Below are positions 5,874-13,643 of a DNA stretch of 22,034 nucleotides, in pieces. The translations under genes were made by a program, and so were the position numbers. Origin of the DNA: a virus; the IMG/VR virus record IMGVR_UViG_3300020191_000081, positions 1-22,034 of that record; one strand, written 5' to 3'. Numbering within the stretch: the first letter of the stretch is position 1; each line of letters starts with the position of its first letter. Below the pieces are notes generated by a model. That model saw only the letters and a program-made list of their open reading frames with translations. It searched no databases and had not been told where the DNA came from.

Positions 5874-8450
5874 ATGTCAACAACTATTTTTAAACTTAAA
5901 AAGTCTTCTGTTGCGAGTAGAGTACCTGGTACTTCAGATCTAGCTTATGGCGAATTAGCTATTAACTATGAAGACGGTGTAATCTATTATAAAAATAGTT
6001 CTAACTTAATACAAAAGATTGCTTCTAATAGCTACCTACAATTTCCCCATTCTACAACAATTACCTATACAGTTGTTGTTGCCAGTAAAGATGCTACACA
6101 TCGATATAATGGTACCGGATCTGGATCTGGATATAAAATCGATGGTGTCTTTTCACCTTTTCTTACATTAGTACCTGGAAGAACATATAGATTCGACCAA
6201 TCGGATTCTACTAATGGTGGTCATCCGCTATTATTTTATTATGATGCAGCAAAGACTGCTTCTTATACAACTGGTGTTACAACCAATGGTACACCTGGAA
6301 GTGCCGGCGCATATACAGAAATTACAATCAGTGATTCTACACCTTCCGTACTTCATTACCAATGTTCAGCACATGGGTATATGGGTAATGCTGTACAAAC
6401 AAATTCCCGTAATTTAACTGGATTTGATACAGACGATCTTACTGAAGGTTCAACTAATTTATATTACACGGACACGCGGGCTCGCGCGAGCGTATCTTTA
6501 GGTACGGCTGGATCCCAGGCATATAATAGTAGTACAGGTGTATTTACTATTCCTGGTACAACTGATCATATTACTGAAGGTAGTAATCTATACTATACAG
6601 ACGCAAGAGTATCAACATTAGTCGACTCAGCATATGTTCAGGCAAGACAAGTTGATCTACAGAGAGATTCCGCATTTATTACTGGTGTTGTTGATTCTGA
6701 TTATATCAAAACCGTTAATTATTTAGATAATGAAAAACTAATATTTGGAAACAATACTGATCTTCAAATCTATAGTAATGGTACTAACTCATTTATTACC
6801 GAAGGCGGTACTGGAGATCTTGTCTTACAAGGTGGTAACATTAGATTTGAAAACGGATCTGGTGAATACTATATTCGATTATATAATAATAGTAAAGTAG
6901 CTTTATACCATGACAATAGTGTTAAATTAGAAACATCAGCTACTGGTATTACAGTTACAGGTACTGTTAATGCCGATTCTGCCACATTTACTAATCTTAC
7001 ATTAAATAATGAGCTAGTAGATTCTTCTTGGGTACAGGCAAGACAGATTACCTATGACTTCCTAGACTCGAGTGAAGCAATTAATCTTATTGATTCTGCG
7101 TACGTACAAGCAAGGCAAATTACATACGATTTCTTAGATTCCGGTGAAGTTATTAATCTTATTGATTCTGCTTATGTACAGGCTAGACAGTCTATTACTG
7201 GCGGCACTGATCCTATCTTTAAAACAATCTCAGTTTCTGGTCAATCTGATGTAGTAGCAGATCTTGTAGCTGATACACTGACATTAGTTGCTGGTACTGG
7301 TATGACCATTACTACTAATGCTGCTACTGATACTATTACCTTTACTTCTGCAGCAGCTGGTGTAGATTCTGCAGCAACAATTGCTTTAATTCAAGCAAAT
7401 TCTGTTGATTCAGCTGAAGTTATTAATCTAATTGATTCTGCATATGTACAAGCACGCCAATCATCTACTTCTTCGGTTAATACATTTAGTACAATTTCAA
7501 TAGCTGGTCAATCGGATGTAATTGCAGATAGTACTAGTGATACGTTAACATTAGTTGCTGGTTCTGGTATTACACTTTCAACGACCGCTGCATCAGATGA
7601 AATTACAATTACTTCTACCGGCGGTGCTGGAGGTGGTGGACTTGTTACTGGTACAACTTTAACGGCATCAAATAATCTTTATACTGGTGATAGTTCTACT
7701 ACAACATTTACTTTATCAACTGAACCATCAGATGAAAATAATGTAATTATTTCAATTAACGGTGTTGTCCAGCAAGCCGATACATATAGCTTAACTGGAT
7801 CAGTTATTACTTTAGATTCTGCACCTGTTACTGGTGACGAAATTGAAATGAGAGTGTTTAATCACTTCTCTGCTAATGTGTCACTTAGGGATTATCAGAA
7901 TTATGTATACCAACCATCATCTTCAACTACAGCATTTAGTGGTACAGATATAAATGGTAATTCACTTACATATGATGTAGGTAAATTAGAAGTATATGTC
8001 AATGGTGCTAGATTAGTAAATGGATTAGATTATACTGCTACTAGTGGTACATCTGTAGTTTTAATTAACGCAATTGATAATGGAGATACTTTAGAAATAG
8101 TATCATTGGCTGCAGCAACTCTTGTTAATCCGGGAATTGCAATAGTTGATAGTGATTTATCTACAACAACTGTAGATCAAATCGTAGATACATTTTCGAA
8201 AACTCAATATAGAACTGTTAAATATGTTGCACAGATTGAACACGATTCTAGCAGCTCTTATCATGCAGAAGAAATTTTGTTAACACATAATGGATCAACC
8301 GTTGCAATGACTACATATGCTCAAATATTATTAGATTCTAGTTTAGGAACATTTGATGCAGATGTAGTAGGTGATTTAATTCGATTAAAATTTTCACCAA
8401 CAAAAACCAATACTAGCACTAAGCTTAGAAAAATACAGGTGATTGCATAA
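5874..8450 (+). CDS. Large tail fibre protein with embedded cupredoxin-like domain
   Basis: An 858-residue protein, the largest in the window. Order of parts: an Mtd-like N-terminus (1-45, AYGELAINYEDGVIYYKN); a cupredoxin-like domain (about 62-176) with the type 1 copper ligand set H117, C164, H167, M170 in GGHPLL and HYQCSAHGYMGN; two NLYYTD modules (about 190-240); DSAYVQARQ repeats (five forms between 250 and 530) alternating with beta repeats of the type SGQSDVVADLVADTLTLVAG; and two 'ING/YVNGA' beta domains at the C-terminus (about 615-760), also found in the genes at 14948, 16672 and 21550. No S74 chaperone. Ribosome site AAGGA. Likely a long structural fibre that projects a metal-binding or metal-fold head. 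The Cu ligands are seen; copper binding itself is inference. Confidence 0.75.
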   Translation: MSTTIFKLKKSSVASRVPGTSDLAYGELAINYEDGVIYYKNSSNLIQKIASNSYLQFPHSTTITYTVVVASKDATHRYNGTGSGSGYKIDGVFSPFLTLVPGRTYRFDQSDSTNGGHPLLFYYDAAKTASYTTGVTTNGTPGSAGAYTEITISDSTPSVLHYQCSAHGYMGNAVQTNSRNLTGFDTDDLTEGSTNLYYTDTRARASVSLGTAGSQAYNSSTGVFTIPGTTDHITEGSNLYYTDARVSTLVDSAYVQARQVDLQRDSAFITGVVDSDYIKTVNYLDNEKLIFGNNTDLQIYSNGTNSFITEGGTGDLVLQGGNIRFENGSGEYYIRLYNNSKVALYHDNSVKLETSATGITVTGTVNADSATFTNLTLNNELVDSSWVQARQITYDFLDSSEAINLIDSAYVQARQITYDFLDSGEVINLIDSAYVQARQSITGGTDPIFKTISVSGQSDVVADLVADTLTLVAGTGMTITTNAATDTITFTSAAAGVDSAATIALIQANSVDSAEVINLIDSAYVQARQSSTSSVNTFSTISIAGQSDVIADSTSDTLTLVAGSGITLSTTAASDEITITSTGGAGGGGLVTGTTLTASNNLYTGDSSTTTFTLSTEPSDENNVIISINGVVQQADTYSLTGSVITLDSAPVTGDEIEMRVFNHFSANVSLRDYQNYVYQPSSSTTAFSGTDINGNSLTYDVGKLEVYVNGARLVNGLDYTATSGTSVVLINAIDNGDTLEIVSLAAATLVNPGIAIVDSDLSTTTVDQIVDTFSKTQYRTVKYVAQIEHDSSSSYHAEEILLTHNGSTVAMTTYAQILLDSSLGTFDADVVGDLIRLKFSPTKTNTSTKLRKIQVIA
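6057..6401 (+). other. Cupredoxin-like domain with complete type 1 copper ligand set
   Basis: Codes residues 62-176 of the 858-residue fibre. The layout His-(46 residues)-C-x2-H-x2-M is the plastocyanin-type arrangement: H117 in GGHPLLFYY, then a long loop, then C164-S-A-H167-G-Y-M170. Preceding strands (YTVVVAS, FLTLVPGRTYRFD) fit the family's beta sandwich. Similar embedded domains are present, from memory, in marine cyanophage fibres. Confidence 0.65.
6624..7464 (+). repeat. DSAYVQARQ coding repeats in the large fibre
   Basis: Five copies of the DSxxVQARQ unit begin near 6624, 7017, 7092, 7164 and 7434, separated by LIDS/ITYDFLDS/AEVINL segments. The unit recurs in the genes at 11347 and 20726; the stretch from 6624 (DSAYVQARQVDLQRDSAFI) is nearly the same as that from 11503 over about 57 bases. 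Codon choice varies between copies, so the repeat is held at protein level except in that longer match. Confidence 0.75.
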
Positions 8451-10447
8451 TGGCTACTAAATTAAGAAGATCTAATTTTCATACTGATGCAGATAATCAT
8501 GTAAATGAATCTATTAATGCTAAATTAGCAGCAAATTTAGGAAATATATCTACTGGAAATATTACTACTACAGGTTATATTGCTGGTCCTGCTACCTTTA
8601 CAATCGATCCAGCAGCAGTCGGTGATAATACTGGAACATTAATTGTTGCAGGTAATCTACAAGTTGATGGTACAACTACTACTATTAATAGTACAACGTT
8701 GGAAGTTGATGATCTTAATATTACATTAGCAAGTGGTGCAGCAAATGCAACTGCAGCTAATGGAGCAGGTATTACAGTAGATGGTGCCAGTGCAACTATT
8801 ACATATGCATCAGCTAGTGATGCTTGGTCATTTAATAAAAACGTAGGTATTGGTGGAAATACCGCTAGCGCAACGGGATTTGTAAGGTCGCTAAATTTAG
8901 AAGGCTCTGATGTTTCTCTTCAGCTTCGTGAAACCACAACTAATTCAAGTTGGGAAATAGGTAACGATAATACTGGTTTATTTAGAGTTTTAAATAACGG
9001 TGCTAATAAATTAGTTATAAACAGCACTGGTAACGTGGGCATTGGGACGAGTTCGCCAAGCACTGCCTTAGATGTCACCGGCACTGTGACGGCTGATGGG
9101 CTGACTGTTTCACCTAGTTCTGGTGCGGCTATAGGAACAGTTAAGGCTATAGCTGGACAAAGCGCATATGTTTCCATTAGGGGAAACAACACCACATTTT
9201 TAACTGACTCATTTGATATCAACCAGTTGTCAAATGGTTCAGCCGAAGTCATGCAAAGAGCCAATCATCCATTGATTATTGGCACTAACAATACAGAACG
9301 CCTCCGCATCGACAGCAGCGGAAACGTGGGTATTGGGACGAGTTCGCCAACCAACGGAAAGCTAGAAGTCACAAATGCTAGTAGTACAGTCCCCACTGGT
9401 TTCTTCAGAAACACAAGTACCGGTGGTGATAGCCCATCGTTAACTGTGCAGGGTGGTGCAAACAATGCTGCTCCAAACTTTAGTGTCCTTGATTATAACG
9501 GAAACACTGATTTTGTTGTTCAAGGCGCAGGTAACGTGGGCATTGGGACGTCGAGTCCAGTATATACTTTAGTTGTCTCTGAAGATGGTAATGATAATAT
9601 TGAAATTGGCGCTGGAATTATTCAAAGATATAATAGAGCTACTAGTAGTTATGGAGCAATGAATTATTATTCCGCTAGCCATAATTTTTATACCACTGGT
9701 GGTGGACAACAGTCTTTGTTTATTAACAGTGATGGCAAAGTGGGCATTGGGGCGAGTTCGCCTTTTGACGCATTGCACGTTGAAGGAACAATTCGTGGAA
9801 ATGTTAGTAGTGCCTCAGATGAAAATATACGTTTAACAACAACAGGCGGCGGCGGTTTTGTTGTTGATGTTGATGATGCAACTGTAGCCAATCCAACTTG
9901 GTCTATCCGAACATTTGCGTCAGAACCATTGGCGTTTGATATTGGCGGTACAGAACGTATGCGTATTGACTCCAACGGCAGGGTCTTAATCGGACGAACA
10001 ACAACGCTTGGCTACAAACTAGACTTGCTTGGTGATATGCGGTCAGAGCGTTCGGCCGCCAGCGGAACGCATATTGTTTTCACAAACTCTGGTGGAAATA
10101 AAGGTACTATAACAACAGATGCAGCTGGTACAACATACAACACCACATCTGACCGTAGACTCAAAGAAAATATCGGATTGATTACAGATGGTAAAGAAAA
10201 GCTGCTTGCGATGAAACCATCTACATTCAATTTCATAGAAGATGAAAACAAAACAAAAGTGCACGGTTTCATCGCTCAAGAAATGCGAGATATTGTACCT
10301 GAAGCAGTGTCACAAGGTCAGGAAGAAAATGATACTTGGTCAATGGACTATGGTAGAATTACCCCAGTCATTGTTGCTGCATTACAAGATGCACTAAAAG
10401 AGATAGATATGTTAAAAAATAGAATTACAGAATTGGAGGCTAAATAA
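8450..10447 (+). CDS. Tail fibre/spike with C-terminal peptidase S74 chaperone domain
   Basis: A 665-residue protein. Residues 1-60 are an anchor; 68-131 are the shared GNLQVDGTTTTINSTTL shaft module ending WSFNKNVGIGG. A long adhesin body follows, punctuated by five GIGTSSP-type hinges (about 193-515). The C-terminus holds an S74 intramolecular chaperone: TSDRRLKENI with the Ser-Lys catalytic pair S567/K572, HGFIAQE, VPEAV, and a terminal coiled coil (ALKEIDMLKNRITELEAK). In endosialidase-type proteins this domain guides trimer folding and then cuts itself off just before the serine; that is expected here, leaving a mature fibre of about 566 residues. GC-richer codons appear around the hinges and from about 9840. 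Starts within TAATG of the previous stop. Confidence 0.85.
   Translation: MATKLRRSNFHTDADNHVNESINAKLAANLGNISTGNITTTGYIAGPATFTIDPAAVGDNTGTLIVAGNLQVDGTTTTINSTTLEVDDLNITLASGAANATAANGAGITVDGASATITYASASDAWSFNKNVGIGGNTASATGFVRSLNLEGSDVSLQLRETTTNSSWEIGNDNTGLFRVLNNGANKLVINSTGNVGIGTSSPSTALDVTGTVTADGLTVSPSSGAAIGTVKAIAGQSAYVSIRGNNTTFLTDSFDINQLSNGSAEVMQRANHPLIIGTNNTERLRIDSSGNVGIGTSSPTNGKLEVTNASSTVPTGFFRNTSTGGDSPSLTVQGGANNAAPNFSVLDYNGNTDFVVQGAGNVGIGTSSPVYTLVVSEDGNDNIEIGAGIIQRYNRATSSYGAMNYYSASHNFYTTGGGQQSLFINSDGKVGIGASSPFDALHVEGTIRGNVSSASDENIRLTTTGGGGFVVDVDDATVANPTWSIRTFASEPLAFDIGGTERMRIDSNGRVLIGRTTTLGYKLDLLGDMRSERSAASGTHIVFTNSGGNKGTITTDAAGTTYNTTSDRRLKENIGLITDGKEKLLAMKPSTFNFIEDENKTKVHGFIAQEMRDIVPEAVSQGQEENDTWSMDYGRITPVIVAALQDALKEIDMLKNRITELEAK
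9020..9994 (+). repeat. GIGTSSP hinge repeats, set 1
   Basis: Five copies at about 9020-9059, 9296-9349, 9531-9559, 9731-9762 and 9952-9994 encode (ERxRIDSS)GNVGIGTSSP or its variants. Several share the nucleotide string GTGGGCATTGGGACGAGTTC with few changes, in a more GC-rich style than the flanking fibre coding. They separate successive adhesin blocks. Confidence 0.75.
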
Positions 10448-11052
10448 TGTCTTTTAGTATAGGCCCAGAACAAACTATATATAAAGCACCGTCGACTAAT
10501 AGTAATACACATTATATTATACATGAGGTTGCTGGTATCTCTAACTATCAGTCATCGGGAACTATGAGTCACTGGTTTAGAATAAATCTATACGCTAGAT
10601 ATTATAATGCGGACGGACAGGGGGGAAAAGTTGTTCTATTTTTTACAAATAATCCAACACATGCGACAAGAGCAGTTTATAAAGAAATTGAAATTATGTT
10701 TACGAGTGGTGTTGGTGGGGGTTACACCACGACATCAGATAGTAGCGCCATGACTGCAAGGTATCTAAAAGATTTATACATGGGATGGAATTATTATGGC
10801 ATAACATATACATGTAATTTATATTATCCTAATAGTGGATTAACTATTGCTAATTCCAGCGATCCTAGTTATCCCTTACTTTTGAAGATAGATGAAAGTG
10901 GGAACGGAAATTATTCTGGGGGTAAAACCCTACATACTTATGCACAGGTTGCAGGTTCAAATATAGCCATTAGAAATAAAGTAACAGAATACTTAGGTAC
11001 ATCAACCCCAAGTTATTATTCTGGAAACTATACACAACTTACTATTACTTAA
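10447..11052 (+). CDS. Unrecognised fibre-locus protein, candidate tip or adhesin
   Basis: A 201-residue protein I do not recognise. It is rich in Tyr, Ser, Thr and Asn with many short beta-like stretches (WFRINLYARYYN, KVVLFFTNN, LKDLYMGWNYYGITYTCNLY) and no signal peptide, membrane helix or coiled coil. It follows the S74 fibre directly (TAATG, GGAGG ribosome site inside the fibre's last codons) and precedes an assembly-chaperone-like gene, the place where a receptor-binding tip or fibre-associated protein would be expected. Composition and length fit a globular beta-rich tip. Function is inferred from position only. Confidence 0.45.
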   Translation: MSFSIGPEQTIYKAPSTNSNTHYIIHEVAGISNYQSSGTMSHWFRINLYARYYNADGQGGKVVLFFTNNPTHATRAVYKEIEIMFTSGVGGGYTTTSDSSAMTARYLKDLYMGWNYYGITYTCNLYYPNSGLTIANSSDPSYPLLLKIDESGNGNYSGGKTLHTYAQVAGSNIAIRNKVTEYLGTSTPSYYSGNYTQLTIT

Positions 11053-11064
11053 TAGGGATAAAAA

Positions 11065-11301
11065 ATGAACGAAGAATTACCACCAGATATACCAAATGAA
11101 GAATTACCAGAAAATTGGTATCTTGATCCTACTCATCAAATCCCAACGGAAGCACAGCTTCAAGAGTGTTATACAATGCGTAAAATGAATTATCCATCTT
11201 TAGAAGATCAACTTGATGCATTCTGGAAAGGTGGAGAAGATTCAGAGATAATGAGACAAAGGGTTTTAGAGGTAAAGACTAGATTTCCTAAACCGGAATA
11301 A
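11065..11301 (+). CDS. Small tail-fibre accessory protein (YPSLEDQLDA type)
   Basis: A 78-residue acidic protein. Its core YPSLEDQLDAFWKGGEDSEI (42-61) followed by RVLEVKTRFPKPE is a recurring small-protein signature beside tail-fibre genes in marine and other tailed phages, generally regarded as a fibre assembly or structural accessory. The Pro/Glu-rich N-terminus (ELPPDIPNEELPENW) looks unstructured. Ribosome site AGGGAT; 12 bases after the previous stop. It closes the first transcription block, as a late-promoter-like box follows. It differs from the other chaperone-like gene at 19021 except for the shared PKPE/TKPE end. Confidence 0.6.
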   Translation: MNEELPPDIPNEELPENWYLDPTHQIPTEAQLQECYTMRKMNYPSLEDQLDAFWKGGEDSEIMRQRVLEVKTRFPKPE

Positions 11302-11314
11302 TATTATAAAACTA

Positions 11315-11322
11315 GATAAATA
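11315..11322 (+). promoter_or_regulatory. Possible T4-type late promoter (GATAAATA)
   Basis: A one-mismatch late box in a 45-base gap, 24 bases before the ATG at 11347 and followed by a GGAG ribosome site. Position in a true gap between modules supports it. Confidence 0.5.
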
Positions 11323-11346
11323 GAGATATAGATCTCGGAGTAAAGA

Positions 11347-12066
11347 ATGGCAACAACAAAAGCAACTGAACTATCCCAGTTCTCCAGTACCCTTACTGTT
11401 GATAGTAGTGGTAATGTAGTTCTTACTGGGTCAGTTACTGCATCTAGTTTTCTAACTGGAGGTACTGCCTTACTTGATTCTTCGCGAGCGACGTCGCTTA
11501 TCGATAGTGCGTATGTTCAGGCAAGACAAGTTGATCTACAAAGAGATTCTGCATTTATAACTAGTATTGCTGACTCTGCATATGTACAGGCAAGGCAGAC
11601 CGACTTCCTTGATTCAGCCGAAGCTATTAATTTGATTGACTCTGCATATGTAAGAGCAAGAGTAAAAACAAATCAGAATCTACAGACTTCAGATAATGTT
11701 ACTTTTGCAGATTTAACATTATCAGGAAATTTACAGGTTAATGGTACTACAACTACTATTAATTCAACTACATTAACAATTAATGATAAGAATATAGTAC
11801 TTGCTGATTCTGCTGCAAATGCTGCAGCTGCTGATGGTGCAGGTATTACAATTAACGGGGCGAGTGCAACATTAACATATGCCTCAGCTGGTGATAATTG
11901 GGTATTTAATAAAGCCCCTTATTATAGTTCAGCTAGGTTAATTACAACGGACGATAAGTTAATCGACTCAGCTCTTACAACGCAACTTATTGATTCAGCA
12001 TATATACTAGCAAGGGCACCTGAACCCGATGGTGACGGCCTTGCTTATGCTATTGCATTAGGATAA
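11347..12066 (+). CDS. Fibre adaptor protein with DSAYVQARQ repeats
   Basis: A 239-residue protein: an N-terminal anchor (ATELSQFSSTLTVDSSGNVV), four DSAY(V/I) units (VQARQ twice, then VRARV and a terminal ILARA; about 53-222), a KTNQNLQTSDNVTFADLTLS linker, the GNLQVNGTTTTINSTTL shaft module (about 127-190, ending WVFNKAP), and a short tail GDGLAYAIALG. It carries no adhesin or chaperone. Its counterpart is the gene at 20726, which also begins a block behind a late box and is also followed by an 'IPVGGAL' gene. Likely a scaffold on which the following exchangeable proteins are mounted. Confidence 0.68.
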   Translation: MATTKATELSQFSSTLTVDSSGNVVLTGSVTASSFLTGGTALLDSSRATSLIDSAYVQARQVDLQRDSAFITSIADSAYVQARQTDFLDSAEAINLIDSAYVRARVKTNQNLQTSDNVTFADLTLSGNLQVNGTTTTINSTTLTINDKNIVLADSAANAAAADGAGITINGASATLTYASAGDNWVFNKAPYYSSARLITTDDKLIDSALTTQLIDSAYILARAPEPDGDGLAYAIALG

Positions 12067-12076
12067 AGGTTAGGAA

Positions 12077-12406
12077 ATGGCAAACACATTTAGAACATTT
12101 ACAGATACCGCAGTAGGTACAAGTGCTGCAACCATTTATACTGTTCCTTCTGCAACAGCAACTACGATTATCGGTTTGAATATATCAAATATATTAACTG
12201 TAGGAATTACAGTAGATATTCAACTTGAAAATAACGACGGTGATAATGTTTATATTCTAAAGGATGCACCAGTACCTGTAGGTGGTGCACTAGTTGCTGT
12301 TGGTGGAGATCAAAAGATTGTTATGAATGCTTCTGATGTATTAAAAGTAACAGCAAGTCAGGCATCAGCTGCTGATGTAATCGTATCGGTTCTGGAGATT
12401 ACTTAA
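12077..12406 (+). CDS. Small beta-rich virion protein (PVPVGGAL type), copy 1
   Basis: A 109-residue protein: TFRTFTDTAVGTSAATIYTV, then a strand-rich middle (IIGLNISNILTVGITVDIQL) and VYILKDAPVPVGGALVAVGG. It pairs with the 108-residue protein at 21214, which shares the order and most key residues (VGTSAAT, SNI, KD-P-PVGGAL, SGD-LKV). Such proteins are common between fibre genes in marine myoviruses and are probably structural, but their place is not known to me. Ten bases from the previous stop; the stop overlaps the next start as TAATG. Confidence 0.62.
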   Translation: MANTFRTFTDTAVGTSAATIYTVPSATATTIIGLNISNILTVGITVDIQLENNDGDNVYILKDAPVPVGGALVAVGGDQKIVMNASDVLKVTASQASAADVIVSVLEIT

Positions 12407-13554
12407 TGGCTTTAAGCGATATTGATAAATCCCCATTATACATCGATAGTACAAACGGTCGGGTAGGTATTGGGACGAGTTCGCCAAACGAAGCGCTAAC
12501 GATTGAGGCACCGTTATCAGGCGACACTGGATTGGCGATCAACTATAACGGAGACAATAAAGCTGGCATTACAGTTAATCCAACCACGGGTCAAATCCAA
12601 GTTGGCGCACATCCAGACTTAACCAGTGCTAATGCTTATTATTTAAGTTTTAACACCGCTTCATCAAACACTGTTTATGAGCGCATGCGCATCAACAGCA
12701 GCGGTAACGTTGGCATTGGTAGTTCAACCCCTTCATTTCGGCTTGCAGTAGAAGACGGCAGCGGCGCAACACGAGTTAATGTAAGAAACAACGCTAATGC
12801 GGCGGCTGGTTCCGGCATTTACTTTGAGGTTTTAAACGGTGGTAGCACTGTTGGAAATGGAACTATTGCCACTCAAAGCAATGGCGATATGGCGTTTTTT
12901 ACCGGAACATCTTCTGGCGCAGAACGTATGCGCATCGACAGCAGCGGCGTCGTAGGCATTGGTACGAATTCGCCATCTGGTGCAAAGTTAGAGATCTTTA
13001 CAGCTAGTACAGCAGTAGATGGTCTGAAAATATCTAGATATACCCCGGGAAATTACTATTCAACTTTACGTCAAGACAATCACGGCTTAGCTATTCACGT
13101 TGGAACTGGCGGCACTGTTTCTGAACGAGTAGCAATTACACCAAATGGTATTACCTTCAACGGAGACACCGCTGCGGCAAATGCGCTGGATGACTATGAG
13201 GAGGGGACTTGGACGGTTCAGGAACGTCATGGTCAAGCGACAATAACAACAAACAGGGCTAATTACACCAAGATAGGGCGTTTGGTTTACGCTTCTGCCT
13301 CAGTAAATATTAGTTCGACAAATACCAACAACCTCAACCTTACACTACCATTTGTCTCCTCCATTTCCAGTTATTACGCAGGTAACGGCTCTGCGGGTTA
13401 CCACAGCCTTAACAGCACTTATGCCGACAACCTCCGACCTGTAGTTGAAAACGGCGCAGACAATATAATGTTTTACTACGGCACCGGTAGTCTTGTTCCT
13501 TGTAATGGCGCTTCAGGAACTCGCATAGATTTTACAGTAATGTATATGACTTAA
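12406..13554 (+). CDS. Fibre tip protein with GIGTSSP hinges and DDYEEGTW C-terminal module
   Basis: A 382-residue protein. Unlike other fibres it has almost no anchor: a GIGTSSP hinge appears already at about residue 22, then again near 103 and 184. From about 260 the ALDDYEEGTWTV module starts, followed by NYTKIGRLVYASASVNI and a globular beta end; this is a widespread non-S74 C-terminal tip module. Coding style is GC-richer than in the two genes before it, suggesting the body came from elsewhere. It is translated from TAATG after the 109-residue protein with a GGAG site inside that gene. It could be a stand-alone tip held by the adaptor at 11347. Confidence 0.7.
   Translation: MALSDIDKSPLYIDSTNGRVGIGTSSPNEALTIEAPLSGDTGLAINYNGDNKAGITVNPTTGQIQVGAHPDLTSANAYYLSFNTASSNTVYERMRINSSGNVGIGSSTPSFRLAVEDGSGATRVNVRNNANAAAGSGIYFEVLNGGSTVGNGTIATQSNGDMAFFTGTSSGAERMRIDSSGVVGIGTNSPSGAKLEIFTASTAVDGLKISRYTPGNYYSTLRQDNHGLAIHVGTGGTVSERVAITPNGITFNGDTAAANALDDYEEGTWTVQERHGQATITTNRANYTKIGRLVYASASVNISSTNTNNLNLTLPFVSSISSYYAGNGSAGYHSLNSTYADNLRPVVENGADNIMFYYGTGSLVPCNGASGTRIDFTVMYMT
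12454..12976 (+). repeat. GIGTSSP hinge repeats, set 2
   Basis: Three copies at about 12454-12487, 12679-12731 and 12921-12976. The last two include the ERMRI(D/N)SSG lead. CGCATCGACAGCAGCGG at the third copy is identical to that at 9296-9349. Confidence 0.75.
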
Positions 13555-13588
13555 CCAGCTGCAGTCCAACCATCACAGGAGATAAACG

Positions 13589-13639
13589 ATGGCACTAACA
13601 GAAGAACAAGTAGAAGACAAACAGGAATTACCGGAGTAA
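13589..13639 (+). pseudogene. 16-codon remnant of a tail-assembly-chaperone-like gene
   Basis: ATG at 13589 follows a good AGGAG and opens MALTEEQVEDKQ, then closes ELPE-stop at 13639. The last bases (CCGGAGTAAATAAATG, running into the next start) match the end of the intact gene at 19021 (CCGGAGTAAGTAAATG), and both lie directly before an NGAMQVAQR gene. The simplest view is an internal deletion that kept the translation start and the terminal ribosome site for the next gene. It might instead be a functional leader peptide that couples translation; the sequence alone cannot decide. Confidence 0.45.
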
Positions 13640-13643
13640 ATAA

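Noticed and set aside
6480-6491. Perfect 12-base palindrome GCTCGCGCGAGC in an AT-rich gene
   Set aside because: It codes part of the TRARAS segment of a NLYYTD module; no flanking feature suggests a regulatory or packaging site, so it is probably incidental.
6624-7464. Repeats considered as a CRISPR or other non-coding array
   Set aside because: The repeats are in frame, vary at synonymous positions and encode the DSAYVQARQ protein motif; spacing is not uniform.
4489-8450. Diversity-generating retroelement suspected from Mtd-like N-termini
   Set aside because: No reverse transcriptase, no template/variable repeat pair with adenine-specific differences and no C-type lectin end visible in the window.
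9265-9975. Long antisense open frames under the 665-residue fibre (also near 10012-10279, 5082-5441, 8920-9264)
   Set aside because: They mirror repetitive sense coding, lack ribosome sites on their strand and have low-complexity products; the sense genes are clear.
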